Shown one piece after another: positions 56,101 through 64,000 of a stretch of 64,000 nt of DNA; position 1 is the stretch's first letter; every line of letters starts with the position of its first letter. Origin of the DNA: Micromonospora sediminimaris (lineage in GTDB: Bacteria > Actinomycetota > Actinomycetes > Mycobacteriales > Micromonosporaceae); assembly GCA_900112325.1 (NCBI GenBank), contig FOLJ01000002.1:62001-126000 (forward strand). The letters run 5' to 3'. The notes under the pieces were generated by a model. That model made no database searches. It was not told the origin of the DNA and saw only the letters and a list, made by a program, of their open reading frames with translations. The translations under genes and the position numbers were made by a program.

Positions 56101-56751
56101 CACCGCGGCCCGGCGGGCCACCTCGGCCTGCCGTCCGAGGGGTTTGAGCTGTCGGCGCAGCTCGACGGTGAGGTCGGTGAGCCGGTTGAGGTTGGTCTGC
56201 ATCGCGTCGAGCTTGCGCAGCGCCTTTTCCTTGCGCTTGCGGTGCTTGAGGACGCCGGCCGCCTCCTCGATGAACGCCCGCCGGTCTTCCGGCTTGGCGT
56301 GCAGCATCCCGTCGAGCCGCCCCTGCCCGACGATGATGTGCATCTCCCGGCCGATGCCGGAGTCCGACAGCAGTTCCTGAATGTCGAGCAGTCGACACGA
56401 GTCGCCGTTGATCTCGTATTCGCTCTCGCCGGAGCGGAACATCCGGCGGGTGATGGAGACCTCGGTGTACTCGATCGGCAGCGCACCGTCGGTGTTGTCG
56501 ATGGTGAGGGTCACCTCGGCTCGGCCCAGCGGGGCGCGCCCGGCGGTGCCGGCGAAGATGACGTCTTCCATCTTTCCGCCGCGCAACGCCTTGGCGCCCT
56601 GCTCGCCGAGCACCCAGGCGATGGCGTCGACGACGTTTGACTTGCCGGAGCCGTTCGGGCCCACCACGCAGGTGATCCCCGGCTCCAGCTTGAGCGTCGT
56701 CGCGGAGGCGAAAGACTTGAAGCCCTTCACCGTCAGGCTCTTGAGATGCAC
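53137..56751 (-). CDS. smc: Chromosome partition protein SMC
   Basis: This 1,204-residue ATPase compacts and segregates chromosomes with ScpA/ScpB (not in the window). Walker A is GPNGSGKSN (31-39), then two long coiled coils around a hinge near residues 510-640, the signature LSGGERSLTAVAML and Walker B FYIMDEVEAALDD at the end. I start at GTG 56751 (VHLKSLTVKGFKSF), the family start; the frame continues upstream to 56889 without support. It lies about 300 bases after the coiled-coil gene. The forward frame across this gene is an antisense shadow. Confidence 0.96.
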   Translation of the reverse strand: MHLKSLTVKGFKSFASATTLKLEPGITCVVGPNGSGKSNVVDAIAWVLGEQGAKALRGGKMEDVIFAGTAGRAPLGRAEVTLTIDNTDGALPIEYTEVSITRRMFRSGESEYEINGDSCRLLDIQELLSDSGIGREMHIIVGQGRLDGMLHAKPEDRRAFIEEAAGVLKHRKRKEKALRKLDAMQTNLNRLTDLTVELRRQLKPLGRQAEVARRAAVIQANLRDARLRLLADDLATLRTTLDKEIADETALRQRREQVEAEHAEVQSRLGELEEALASDAPLLAAAQDTWYKLSALQERFRSIEQLAVERLRHLTATPDDERPGRDPEQLEAEAERVREQEEELRAALTDDQVRLAEAVEHRQELERQLAAAERELVAAAKAIADRREGLARLTGQVNSARARTTSAGEEIERLAAAHTDAMARAERAQAELDAVAEQSTEADRDNADLDARHAEAVAAQEQAQATVRSLSDAERAAEKDAATWKAREEALALGLRRKDGAGALLARADQVPGLLGGLAGLLTVAPGHEAALAAALGGLADAVAVTGVDEAVEAMRLLKISDAGRAGLLVGSPAGPGMTGSADALRPKLPDGAQWAPDLVDCDAQIRPAVYRALRDVVLVADLSAAAEVVSAHPELRAVTREGDVVGAYAAAGGSAKAPSYIEVQAAVEEARANRLAAERTSADLREQLVEARAEVAKVKEAVQHAAAAKREAESHRNAAARRLAELGAAARSAKAETDRLGESRSRAEAARERDLTTLAELEERLRLAEATPIDAEPSTEERDQFAAMVPQARQNEMEVRLAVRTAEERVASIAGRADSLRRQAGAERAARERAAARRAARTRGAAIARAVAGGARTALTQLTSSIAQAEEHRDAVARERATREAELQEVRAAAKRFGAELERLTSQVHRDEVARAEQRLRIEQLEAKAAEDFGLTVETLVAEYGPSQLVPPTEAEVAAAERDGLPVPEPVRYERPVQEKRAAKAERELALLGKVNPLALEEFAALEERYKFLSEQLEDLKATRRDLLTVVKDVDERILEVFASAFADTAREFEQVFTVLFPGGEGRLILTDPDDLLTTGVEVEARPPGKKIKRLSLLSGGERSLTAVAMLVAIFRARPSPFYIMDEVEAALDDVNLGRLITLLAQLREKSQLIVITHQKRTMEIADALYGVTMRGGVTQVISQRLNRADGDDERQGRGEENG

Positions 56752-56930
56752 CTTCTCGACTCTCGTCCGGTGGCCGCCGTACCGTCGCCCGGCTGCGCGG
56801 ACCCTGGTAAACCCGCAGACTAACCCGGGACCGGGTGGCGCACCCGACGCGACCCACCTGCCGGCCGCCGGACACCGACCGGACCACACGTCGCACCGAA
56901 CGGCCGATGCGATCGGCTACGCACAAAGCT

Positions 56931-56957
56931 GCGCGCCGGCACATCGTGTCGGCGCGC
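56931..56957 (-). terminator. Possible terminator upstream of smc
   Basis: Perfect arms GCGCGCCG (56931-56938) and CGGCGCGC (56950-56957), with ACA/TGT able to extend the stem, lie about 95 bases past the stop of the coiled-coil gene. Confidence 0.45.
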
Positions 56958-56983
56958 TCGGTGCGGTGGTGCTATTCAGTTGT

Positions 56984-57040
56984 GGCGACCGGTTGGGTCC
57001 AGTCGCTCGTGCGGCGACCGGTGGGTCCAGTCGCTCGTGC
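56984..57040. repeat. 29/28-bp direct tandem duplication
   Basis: Two adjacent copies (56984-57012 and 57013-57040) of GGCGACCGGTTGGGTCCAGT... differ only by one T. They begin 13 bases past the stop of the 64-residue gene. Confidence 0.8.
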
Positions 57041-57052
57041 GGACCAGGTAGG

Positions 57053-57247
57053 TCAGGTCAGCGCGGGCTCGGCCAGACGAAGCAGATCGTCTGCCTCCGC
57101 CGCAGCCGCCGCGAGCCGATCGTTCTCGGCACGCAGTCGCGTGACCTCGAACTCCAGTGACTGAACCCTGGCACGCAGTCGGGTGACCTCGTCGAGCAGG
57201 CGCCGGTCGGGCGCCGCACCTACGTGGCCGTAGAGGGCCTTCGCCAT
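57053..57247 (-). CDS. 64-residue coiled-coil protein
   Basis: I do not recognise a named family. It starts MAKALYGHVGAAPDRRLLDEV, followed by ~40 residues of heptad-like Leu/Val spacing (VTRLRARVQSLEFEVTRLRA) and an Ala-rich acidic end. This reads as one long amphipathic helix, a leucine-zipper-like coiled coil. AAGGAG lies seven bases before ATG 57247. It precedes smc in the same direction. A role as a small scaffold or adaptor is inference only. Confidence 0.72.
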   Translation of the reverse strand: MAKALYGHVGAAPDRRLLDEVTRLRARVQSLEFEVTRLRAENDRLAAAAAEADDLLRLAEPALT

Positions 57248-57618
57248 TTTTACTCCTTGATGTGCGCTGCCGGAGAGGCCGGCCAACGCGCGCCCCTGTG
57301 AACGCGACTACCATTCCCACAATTTCTGGGCATGGCCGGGCGCGACTGGCGACATCACCATATTGAGCCGACAGCCCCTGCTTCGTCAAGTTCACGCAGG
57401 CCGTAGATCATCTCGGCGTCGGCCACACCCGTCTCGGGGGACTGCCACGAGGCGCGGACACGCTCTGTCCGGACGCCCCGACTCTACGCTCCGGAATCGC
57501 TGAATACCTCACCCGGACGTACAGGCTCCTCTTAACTCTTCCTTAGCCAGATTGCTGCTGCTCAGACACAACACGTAGCGTCACCCCGGCCCGTAACTGA
57601 CCCGTGGAGGCGACAGGC
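57248..57618. other. 371-base divergent gap
   Basis: No gene is supported. It separates the coiled-coil gene and the CAP gene, which are divergent. Its right end is AT-richer (about 57527-57560) and carries a candidate promoter for the CAP gene at 57552-57581. Confidence 0.5.
57552..57581 (+). promoter_or_regulatory. Candidate promoter for the CAP gene
   Basis: TTGCTG (57552-57557) and TAGCGT (57576-57581) are 18 bases apart, reasonable for a housekeeping sigma factor. The start codon is 37 bases further on, with GGAGG at 57606-57610. Confidence 0.4.
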
Positions 57619-58983
57619 GTGCACGGCTGGAATGATCCGATCGACCCGGAGCACACCCCGCGGCGAGCCGAACCACCGACCGACGACCCGGCCTGGTTGA
57701 CCGACCGGCCGGCGCCACGGTCGTCCTACCTGTTCGGCGACGATCCGGAGGACCCGTCCGACGGGTGGTACCGCGACCAGCCGACCGAGCAGTGGCGGTC
57801 CGACGCCACGCAGTCCTACCAGGCGACGGAGACGTACCAGCCGGCGGAGCAGCCGTACCCGGCGACGGGGCAGCACTGGTACGACACCTCGGGCTCGTTC
57901 CACCACGACACCTCGGGCTCGTTCCACCCGGAGACCGGCTCGTTCCACCAGGGGCCCGGGCGGCACCACCGCGACGACGACCGCACCGCCGTCCATGCCG
58001 CCGATTGGCCCACGCACCACGCGTCGCCGCAGGACAGCTCGTACGCCTACGATGATCGGCTCGATCGGTACACCGATCAGGCAGTCGGGTACTCCGACCG
58101 GAGCAGTGCGTACGCCGAGCCGGTCGTCGTTCCCCACTACGGGCCGCAGACCGGGCACCGGGAGGTGGCCGGGGTCGACGAGCCGGCGCTCGAACCGACC
58201 GCCCCGGCCCGTCGGTCCCGCCGGCTGCCGCGCCCCCTGGTGATGGGCGGCGCCGCCGCAGCCGCCACCCTCGTGGTGAGCATCGGCGTCGCGGCCCTCG
58301 CGCTGCCCGGTGACGACACCCCCACCAACTCCACGGCCGGCGAGGCACCGGTCGCCAGCGCGCCCGCCGTGCCGGAAGAGGATCAGGAACTGGCGCTGGA
58401 CCTGCCCGAGAGCCAGAGCCCGAGCGCCACTCCCAGCCCCAGCGTCTCCCCCAGCGCCGCGACGGCGTCGCCGTCACCGAGTCGGACGACCCGGCCCAAG
58501 CCCGCGCCCTCGCGCAGCACGGCCCCCTCCCGGCTCAGCGCCGAACGCCAGGGCAGCCCGAGCCGGGCGGCCTCCGCCGCTCCGTCCTCCTCCGGCGACG
58601 TCGCCTCGGAGGCGGCCGAGGTGGTCGCGCTTGTCAACGCCGAGCGGGCGAAGGCCGGCTGCGGCGCCCTGAGCATCGACGACAAGCTGATGACCGCGGC
58701 CCAGCGGCACAGCCAGGACCAGGCCGACCACAAGAACATGTCGCACACCGGCAGTGACGGTAGCGATCCCGGCGACCGGATCGATCGGGTCGACTACGCC
58801 TGGCGCACGTACGGCGAAAACGTCGCCTGGAACCAGCGGACTCCGGCGGCCGTCATGGACGCCTGGATGAACAGCGACGGACACCGTGCCAACATCCTCA
58901 ACTGCGCCTTCACCGAGATCGGCGTCGGTGTGGCGAGCAGCAACGGCCCGTACTGGACGCAGGTGTTCGCCGCACCACGCTGA
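57619..58983 (+). CDS. Membrane-anchored CAP-domain (SCP/PR1) protein
   Basis: This protein of about 454 residues has a ~205-residue Asp/Tyr/His-rich cytoplasmic tail with three DTSGSFH-like units, then a single membrane helix (PLVMGGAAAAATLVVSIGVAALAL), an extracellular Ser/Pro/Thr linker (~80 residues) and a C-terminal CAP domain (VVALVNAERAKAGCGAL, GENVAW, GHRANILN). CAP domains are found in cell-surface and cell-wall-active proteins; the metal-site His residues appear kept (AQRHSQDQA; SDGHRANI). I use GTG 57619, with GGAGG eight bases upstream. The GTG at 57604 is an alternative. Confidence 0.87.
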   Translation: MHGWNDPIDPEHTPRRAEPPTDDPAWLTDRPAPRSSYLFGDDPEDPSDGWYRDQPTEQWRSDATQSYQATETYQPAEQPYPATGQHWYDTSGSFHHDTSGSFHPETGSFHQGPGRHHRDDDRTAVHAADWPTHHASPQDSSYAYDDRLDRYTDQAVGYSDRSSAYAEPVVVPHYGPQTGHREVAGVDEPALEPTAPARRSRRLPRPLVMGGAAAAATLVVSIGVAALALPGDDTPTNSTAGEAPVASAPAVPEEDQELALDLPESQSPSATPSPSVSPSAATASPSPSRTTRPKPAPSRSTAPSRLSAERQGSPSRAASAAPSSSGDVASEAAEVVALVNAERAKAGCGALSIDDKLMTAAQRHSQDQADHKNMSHTGSDGSDPGDRIDRVDYAWRTYGENVAWNQRTPAAVMDAWMNSDGHRANILNCAFTEIGVGVASSNGPYWTQVFAAPR

Positions 58984-59023
58984 GCGCGAGTCCTTGTCGG
59001 GTCTGCGCTCGTTTGACCGGGTG

Positions 59024-59046
59024 GGTACGCCGAGACCCGGCGTACC
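59024..59046 (+). terminator. Short hairpin after the CAP gene
   Basis: GGTACGCC (59024-59031) and its complement (59039-59046) lie 40 bases past the CAP stop, before the GH114-like gene. Confidence 0.45.
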
Positions 59047-59091
59047 GGCTCGGGCGGCCCGACGCCGCCCCCGCGACCTGCGGAGCTGGCG

Positions 59092-59934
59092 ATGCGGTAC
59101 GGCCTGGGCGGGCGACCGGCGCGGTGGATGCACCGCCGGGCGCTGCCGGCCGGTCTGACGTTCACGCTGCTGGTCACGGCTGCCGCCTGCCGGCCTGACC
59201 TCACCCCGCCCGGGGCGCCGACAAGTTGGCCGACCAGTTCGGCGCGGCACTGGCAGTGGCAGTGGCAGTTGGACGGCGTGCTCGATCCGGACGTCGAGGC
59301 GGACGTCTTCGTCCTCGACCCGGTCGGCACCACCGCCGCACAGACCGCCGAGCTGCGCTCCCGGGACCGTCGGCTGGTCTGCCAGGTGCACATCGGGTCG
59401 GTGCGTCCGACCGACCCCGACGCCAGCCGCTACCCGGCACGGGTACGCGGCGCGACGATCGCGCGCAGCGGGCGCGTCTGGTTGGACGTACGCCGGTGGG
59501 ACGTCCTGCGGCCGGTGCTGGCCGACCGGTTCCGGCTCTGCCGTGGGAAGGGTTTCGGCGCGGTGGTGTTCGCCGACGCCGACGGCTACGACCACCGGTC
59601 CGGCTTCGCGCTGGAATTCGACGACCAGTTGACGTTCAACCGCCGGGTCGCCACGCTGGCCCGTTCGCTCGGCCTCTCCCCCGGCCTGCTCGGCGACCTG
59701 GCGCAGGTCGCCGCGCTCGCACCGGACTTCGACTTCGCCGTCAACGAGGAGTGCGTACGGCTTGGCCGGTGCGACAAGCTGTTGCCCTTCGTCGACGCCG
59801 GCAAGCCGGTGTTCCACGTCGAGTACACCGGCGACACCACCGACTTCTGCGTGACGAGCGTCGGCTACGGCTTCGCCTCGATCCGCAAGAACCGCACCCT
59901 GGACGCCTGGCGCCTGCCCTGCCCGTCACCCTGA
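59092..59934 (+). CDS. GH114-like (endo-alpha-1,4-polygalactosaminidase family) lipoprotein
   Basis: This 280-residue exported protein has a signal peptide ending in TAAAC (a likely lipoprotein Cys). The TIM-barrel body (WQWQLDGVLDPDV; LVCQVHIGSV; WLDVRRWDVL; FGAVVFADADGYDHRSGF; FAVNEECVRLGRC) matches the GH114 family, which hydrolyses galactosaminogalactan. The substrate here is unproven. GGAG lies six bases before ATG 59092. It follows the CAP gene and is convergent with mutM, 34 bases away. Confidence 0.78.
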   Translation: MRYGLGGRPARWMHRRALPAGLTFTLLVTAAACRPDLTPPGAPTSWPTSSARHWQWQWQLDGVLDPDVEADVFVLDPVGTTAAQTAELRSRDRRLVCQVHIGSVRPTDPDASRYPARVRGATIARSGRVWLDVRRWDVLRPVLADRFRLCRGKGFGAVVFADADGYDHRSGFALEFDDQLTFNRRVATLARSLGLSPGLLGDLAQVAALAPDFDFAVNEECVRLGRCDKLLPFVDAGKPVFHVEYTGDTTDFCVTSVGYGFASIRKNRTLDAWRLPCPSP

Positions 59935-59968
59935 CGCGATCGCGGAGCATCCGGCCGGGGTGGTGGTG

Positions 59969-60826
59969 TCAGGGGCGGGGCTTGATTCGGGGGCGCGGCT
60001 GGCAGCGAGGGCAGCTGTAGGACGACCGGTTCATGAACGCCTCGCGGCGAATCGGTGCGCCACAGCGACGGCAGGGCTGCCCCTCCCGTCCGTACGCGTT
60101 CAACGACCTGTCGAAGTAGCCGCTCTCGCCGTTGACGTTGACGTAGAGGGCGTCGAAGCTGGTGCCACCCGCGGTGATCGCCTCGCCGAGGACGTCCCGT
60201 ACGTGCGCGAGCAGCCGCTGGGCGGCCGGGCCGGTAAGCGCGTCGGTGGACCGGGTGCCGTGCAGCCCGGCCCGCCACAGCGCCTCGTCGGCGTAGATGT
60301 TGCCCACGCCGGAGATCAGGCTCTGGTCGAGCAGCGCCCGCTTCACCTCGGTACGCCGCCGACGCAGCGCGGCCACGAACTCCGCGTCGGAGAACTCCGG
60401 GTCCAGCGGGTCGCGGGCGATGTGGGCGATTTCCGCCGGCAGTGTGCCACCGCCCTCGCTGACCGAGAGCCCGCCGAACGTGCGCTGGTCGACGAAGCGC
60501 AGCTCGGGCCCGCCGTCGTCGAAGCGGAACCGGACCCGCAGATGCGTCTCGTCCGGCGCGTCCGTCGGTTGCAGCAGCAGTTGCCCGGACATCCCGAGGT
60601 GTCCGACGACGGCGTCCCCGCTGTCCAGCGGCAGCCAGAGATACTTTCCGCGTCGTCGGACGTCGAGCACCTTCCGGCCGGCCAGTACGTCCGCGAAGTG
60701 CGCTCCGCCGGGCGCATGGCGACGAACCGCCCGGGGGTGGCGCACCTCCACGGCGTGGATCCGGCGGCCGATGACCCAGCGGGACAGGCCCTGCCGGACG
60801 GTCTCCACCTCCGGCAGCTCAGGCAT
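59969..60826 (-). CDS. mutM: Formamidopyrimidine-DNA glycosylase
   Basis: This 285-residue bifunctional glycosylase/AP lyase removes 8-oxoguanine and FaPy. The catalytic N-terminus is PELPEVETV (Pro2, Glu3). The helix-two-turn-helix ([18 protein letters not shown]) and zinc finger ([14 protein letters not shown]) are present. It overlaps rnc by eight bases. Confidence 0.96.
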   Translation of the reverse strand: MPELPEVETVRQGLSRWVIGRRIHAVEVRHPRAVRRHAPGGAHFADVLAGRKVLDVRRRGKYLWLPLDSGDAVVGHLGMSGQLLLQPTDAPDETHLRVRFRFDDGGPELRFVDQRTFGGLSVSEGGGTLPAEIAHIARDPLDPEFSDAEFVAALRRRRTEVKRALLDQSLISGVGNIYADEALWRAGLHGTRSTDALTGPAAQRLLAHVRDVLGEAITAGGTSFDALYVNVNGESGYFDRSLNAYGREGQPCRRCGAPIRREAFMNRSSYSCPRCQPRPRIKPRP

Positions 60827-61679
60827 GGTGCGCCTGGGCTCCGACCTCGCCCACCACGTTCCGCTGGCCGTCCATCGCCACGTTCACCTGCTCGTTTGCC
60901 GACCCGTCGGCGGTCGTACCGGTCCGGCCATCGGCGGTCGCCCCATCCTGGCCGTCGGCGGTCGCCTCCGCCTGCTCGGTGAGGGTCCGCCACGCCGACT
61001 CCGCAGCCCGCTGCTCGGCCTCCTTCTTGCTCCGCCCGTCAGCACCGCCGTACCGGTTGCCGGCGACCACCACCCAGGCGGTGAAGGTTTTCAGGTGGTC
61101 GGGCCCGGTGCCCTCGATCCGGTATTCCGGAACGCCGAGGCCGAGCGCGGCGGTCAGTTCCTGAAGGCTGGTCTTCCAGTCGAGCGCGGCGCCCCGGCCG
61201 GCGGACTCGGCCATCAGCGGGTCGAACAGCCGGTGGATGACGATGGCGGCGGTGTCCAGGCCGTACTGGAGGTAGATCGCGCCGAGCAGCGCTTCGAGGG
61301 TGTCGGCGAGGATGCTGGCCTTGTCCCGACCCCCGGTGGTCTCCTCGCCCTTGCCGAGCAGCAGGTAGGGGCCGAGCCCGTCCGGGCCCAGGCCGCGTGC
61401 CACGTCGGCTAGCGCACGCATGTTGACCACGCTGGCCCGCAGCTTCGCCAGCTGGCCCTCGGGCAGGTCGGGGTGGTTCTGGAAGAGCGCGGTGGTGATC
61501 ACCACACCCAGCACCGAGTCGCCGAGGAACTCCAGCCGCTCGTTGGTGGGCAGCCCGCCGTTCTCGTACGCGTACGAACGGTGGGTGAGCGCGCGTTCCA
61601 GCAACTCCGGATCCAGTGAGACGCCGAAGGCGGCCTCCAGGTGGCCGATTGCCGGCCGCCGACGCTTGTCGTTGCTCAT
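60819..61679 (-). CDS. rnc: Ribonuclease III
   Basis: This 286-residue enzyme cuts double-stranded RNA in rRNA and mRNA processing. It has [12 protein letters not shown] (Glu47, Glu50, Asp54), the second acidic site ([15 protein letters not shown]) and a dsRNA-binding domain (~170-240, [20 protein letters not shown]). The last ~45 residues carry four degenerate ADGxxG units and look disordered. It overlaps plsX by four bases (ATGA). Confidence 0.96.
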   Translation of the reverse strand: MSNDKRRRPAIGHLEAAFGVSLDPELLERALTHRSYAYENGGLPTNERLEFLGDSVLGVVITTALFQNHPDLPEGQLAKLRASVVNMRALADVARGLGPDGLGPYLLLGKGEETTGGRDKASILADTLEALLGAIYLQYGLDTAAIVIHRLFDPLMAESAGRGAALDWKTSLQELTAALGLGVPEYRIEGTGPDHLKTFTAWVVVAGNRYGGADGRSKKEAEQRAAESAWRTLTEQAEATADGQDGATADGRTGTTADGSANEQVNVAMDGQRNVVGEVGAQAHHA

Positions 61680-62746
61680 GATGTGCGTACCTCGGTGTCG
61701 GTCGTGCGATCGGTGCGGTTCTCGGCGAGCAGCGCGGCGACCCGCTCGGTGGCGTCACGCCGCCAGAGACGGGCGGCCAGGGCGATGCCGGAGGCGATGT
61801 CATCGGCGCGGGCGGCGCCATGGCAGACGACGACGGTGCCGGCCACGCCGAGCAGCGCGGCCGCCCGGGGCGCGCCGCCACCGGGCGGGGTCCCGCCGGC
61901 CATCGCGTACGCGCCTTCGACGGCTTTGAGCAGCACGTTACCGGTGAAACCGTCGGTGACCACCACATCGGCCCGCGTGCCGAGGCAGACGTCGTACCCC
62001 TCGACGAGCCCGACGTAGCGGGCCTCGCCGGGCAGTGCCGCCGCGCTGAGCACGGGGTCGGTGAGCCGCCGGGCACGGTCACCCTTGCCGGCTTCGGTGC
62101 CCACGGAGAGCAGCCCCACCCGGGGCGCGGCGACGCCGTGGGCGACTGCGGCGTAGGCGGCACCGAGCGCGGCGTGCCGGGCGAGAGTCGCCGGGTTCGG
62201 TTCCAGTGAGCCGCCGACGTCGAGCAGGACGACGGTGCCGGAGACGGCGGGCAGCGCGGCAGCGAGGGCCGGGCGCCGCACATCGGGCCAGCGTCCGAGG
62301 CCGAGGGCGGCGGCGGTGACGGTTGCGCCGGTGGAGCCGGCGGAGACCACCGCGTCGGCGTACCCGGCACGAACCGCCGCCACGGCCGCTCGGACGGTGG
62401 TCTCGGCGCGTGCCGCGCTGGGGTCGTCGGCCATCTCGACGACGGAGTGTGTCGGGCGGACCGTGATCCGGTCCCGTTGTGCCGGGTCCAGGGCGTCGAT
62501 CAGCGCGCCGGCGGCCCTGGTCGGCCCGACGAGAAGCAGGTGCAGGTCCGGGTCGTCGCACACCGCCCGCAGAGCGCCGTCCACCACGACGGCGGGAGCC
62601 TCGTCCCCGCCGAGGAGGTCAACGGCGATCCGTGCGATGCCCGACTCCGTCTCGACGCCGACCGGCCTGGACCGGCCGGCGTCGGCCGGAGTTGCGGGCG
62701 ATCGCCGGGGGGTGTGCGTCACCCGACCTGTGGTCGGAGACGTCAC
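61676..62746 (-). CDS. plsX: Phosphate acyltransferase PlsX
   Basis: This 356-residue enzyme converts acyl-ACP to acyl-phosphate, the first step of phosphatidate synthesis that feeds CdsA. It has [35 protein letters not shown] ([11 protein letters not shown]) and [10 protein letters not shown]. About 30 extra residues at the start and a Gly/Pro insertion ([12 protein letters not shown]) are variable. Start GTG 62746. It lies 12 bases after rpmF, the classical rpmF-plsX order. Confidence 0.95.
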   Translation of the reverse strand: MTSPTTGRVTHTPRRSPATPADAGRSRPVGVETESGIARIAVDLLGGDEAPAVVVDGALRAVCDDPDLHLLLVGPTRAAGALIDALDPAQRDRITVRPTHSVVEMADDPSAARAETTVRAAVAAVRAGYADAVVSAGSTGATVTAAALGLGRWPDVRRPALAAALPAVSGTVVLLDVGGSLEPNPATLARHAALGAAYAAVAHGVAAPRVGLLSVGTEAGKGDRARRLTDPVLSAAALPGEARYVGLVEGYDVCLGTRADVVVTDGFTGNVLLKAVEGAYAMAGGTPPGGGAPRAAALLGVAGTVVVCHGAARADDIASGIALAARLWRRDATERVAALLAENRTDRTTDTEVRTS

Positions 62747-62758
62747 GCGCCGTCCGGG

Positions 62759-62932
62759 TCAGACCTCAAGGACCTGGCGGCCGTTGTAGGTGCCGCAGAC
62801 CGAGCAGGCGGCGTGCGGCAGCTTCGCGGACTTGCACTGCGGGCAGGCGACGGTCGCGACCGCCGCGGCCTTCCAGTTCGCCCGGCGGGACCGGGTGTTG
62901 CTGCGCGACATCTTGCGCTTGGGGACGGCCAC
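62759..62932 (-). CDS. rpmF: 50S ribosomal protein L32
   Basis: This 57-residue zinc-binding ribosomal protein is below the size a simple ORF scan would isolate. It starts at GTG 62932 (VAVPKRKMSRSNT) with AGAGGAG seven bases before. The zinc ligands are CPQC and CSVC. It lies five bases after yceD and 12 before plsX. Confidence 0.97.
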   Translation of the reverse strand: MAVPKRKMSRSNTRSRRANWKAAAVATVACPQCKSAKLPHAACSVCGTYNGRQVLEV

Positions 62933-62937
62933 GGTTC

Positions 62938-63501
62938 TTACTCCTCTGTACGGGTCAGTTGCGACAGGCCCGCCCAACGCGGGTCGATCTGCTGGTGGCT
63001 GTGATCGGCCGGCAGATCGTCCCAGTGCACCCCGCATTCGGGGCACAGACCTGGGCAGTCCTGGCGGCAGAGCGGATTGTTCGGCAGCGCGAGCACCACC
63101 GCGTCCCGCAACGCCGGTTCCAGGTCGATCAGGTCTCCCTGCATTCGACCCACTTCGTCCTCTTCGGTGGTGGCGTCCGTGGTGCTGTTCTCGTACGCGT
63201 ACAGCTCCTGGATCGTCACCGTCACCGAGTCGTTGATCTCGCGCAGGCAGCGACTGCACTCGCCCTGGATCGGACCGCTGACGGTCCCCGAGACGAGCAC
63301 ACCCTCGGACACCGACTCCATCCGCAGATCGAGGTCGAGGCCCGCGCCCTCCGGCACGCCGATCAACTCCACGCCGAGGTCCGACGGTGCCGGGACCACC
63401 CGTTCGACGGTACGCAGAGCACCAGGTCGACGCGGCAGCTCCCTCGTGTCGAGGACCAGCGGCGACCTGGGGTCGAGTGAAGTGGGTGAGTTCTTGGGCA
63501 T
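62938..63501 (-). CDS. YceD/DUF177 protein
   Basis: This 187-residue protein of the yceD-rpmF-plsX group affects 23S rRNA levels in E. coli and plants. Two cysteine pairs could bind zinc: CSRC (~83) and CRQDCPGLCPEC (~150). It has the typical GLDLDLRMESVSEGVLVSG block. ATG 63501. In M. tuberculosis the same place next to rnc is held by Rv2926c, from memory. Confidence 0.92.
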   Translation of the reverse strand: MPKNSPTSLDPRSPLVLDTRELPRRPGALRTVERVVPAPSDLGVELIGVPEGAGLDLDLRMESVSEGVLVSGTVSGPIQGECSRCLREINDSVTVTIQELYAYENSTTDATTEEDEVGRMQGDLIDLEPALRDAVVLALPNNPLCRQDCPGLCPECGVHWDDLPADHSHQQIDPRWAGLSQLTRTEE

Positions 63502-63671
63502 AGTCAGACTCCGGCCGGTGAGAGGCCGACAAACGAGGTTACCTGGACGGACGCTCCAGCGTCGAATCGGGGGTGACCGGCCGTCCCGGCACCGGGAGCA
63601 GCGGATGATCCCGGCACTGGCGGACAGTCCGGCCGGCAGCGGACGATCCGTTCGACGACCCCGTGTGGTGG

Positions 63672-64000
63672 TCAGAAGGGCAGCGGACGCTCCGCCTCGT
63701 CGCCGGCGAAGGTGCCGATCTCCCGCAGCGCATGCATCTTGTCCCGGCCGCGCTCTATCGAGGCCAGCGCCCGGGTGAGGAACTGCTCGAAGTTGGCCAA
63801 GGCGGTGTCGACGTAGTCGTCGACCTCCTCGCGCAGCCGCTGCGCCTCCGCCCGTGCTTCGGCGATGATCCGGGCGCCCTCGTGCTCGGCGGAGACGGTG
63901 ATCTCGTTCACCGAGACCAGGCGGGCGTGTTCCGCCTCACCCTCGCTGATGATGCGGTCGGCCTCCCGCTTGCCGGCCTCCATGATCTTGTCACGCTCCT
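63672..64000 (-). CDS. SepIVA-like DivIVA-family protein, 5' end off window
   Basis: Only the last ~109 residues are in the window, and the frame stays open to base 64000. They form a continuous charged coiled coil (EADRIISEGEAEHARLVS; AEAQRLREEVDDYVDTALA) ending in ALREIGTFAGDEAERPLPF. The order SepIVA-like, DUF177, rnc, mutM matches M. tuberculosis Rv2927c-Rv2924c, where Rv2927c is SepIVA, a septum/envelope factor. The DivIVA head, if present, lies outside. Confidence 0.75.
   Translation of the reverse strand, partial: ERDKIMEAGKREADRIISEGEAEHARLVSVNEITVSAEHEGARIIAEARAEAQRLREEVDDYVDTALANFEQFLTRALASIERGRDKMHALREIGTFAGDEAERPLPF

Larger units (their letters stand above)
56752..57052. other. 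301-base gap upstream of smc
   Basis: No gene. It holds a hairpin at 56931-56957 and a 29/28-bp tandem repeat at 56984-57040. The smc promoter must be in here or further up; no clear -10 is visible. Confidence 0.5.

Noticed and set aside
53197..56640. 1,147-residue forward frame antisense to smc
   Set aside because: Leu/Gly/Arg-rich with no fold or motif; smc on the other strand has all its motifs.

Overview
The window is high-GC actinobacterial DNA that looks like a Micromonosporaceae (Micromonospora-type) chromosome. Support comes from strong G/C third-position use, frequent GTG starts, actinobacteria-restricted families (DUF2469, a SepIVA-like protein, KhpA between rpsP and rimM) and gene order. 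From memory, the order from rlmN to the SepIVA-like gene follows the Mycobacterium tuberculosis Rv2880c-Rv2927c block. No tRNA, rRNA, CRISPR array, insertion sequence or prophage was recognised.

Left end (1-12.4 kb) is the accessory part. A reverse-strand RHS/YD-repeat polymorphic toxin gene of at least 2,591 codons runs off the left edge. In order it encodes a signal peptide, a SpvB-like region, YD repeats, an embedded ricin-B lectin, the RHS core, a Hint self-cleaving domain and a C-terminal domain with the HxE + PCxxC layout of a zinc nucleic-acid deaminase. The tip is GC-poor and carries a TTA codon. Its immunity gene would lie just outside the window. Divergent from it, across an AT-rich 448-bp control region, is a secreted DNRLRE/FG-GAP protein.

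Region 11.5-16.3 kb holds a YihY-type membrane protein, a phytoene-desaturase-like FAD oxidoreductase, an unusual metallo-beta-lactamase-Rieske fusion and a tiny DUF2631-like membrane protein.

Region 16.3-37.4 kb is core translation, division and lipid biology on the reverse strand: a DivIVA-like protein, rlmN, cdsA, frr, pyrH, tsf, rpsB, then lepB x2, NUDIX, rnhB, DUF2469, and rpsP-khpA-rimM-trmD-rplS. A forward insert carries yraN-yifB-dprA, xerC and an aminotransferase. A convergent M23 peptidase overlaps the aminotransferase.

Region 37.6-53.1 kb has a DUF402 protein, proS, an amidohydrolase, a Uma2-fold protein, ffh, the nitrogen operon amtB-glnB-glnD with a GlnR-like operator, a phosphotransferase with ftsY, then PhoD-like, DinB-like and HAD genes. 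ffh and ftsY together form the SRP targeting pathway.

Region 53.1-64 kb has smc, a 64-residue coiled-coil protein, a CAP-domain membrane protein, a GH114-like lipoprotein, and the tightly coupled reverse run SepIVA-like - yceD - rpmF - plsX - rnc - mutM.

A recurring structural feature is five long inverted repeats in at least two sequence types (TTGATCA arms; GATCT arms with a TTGACACCT loop). Each starts 12-54 bases after a stop codon, so they look like a repeat family used as terminators.
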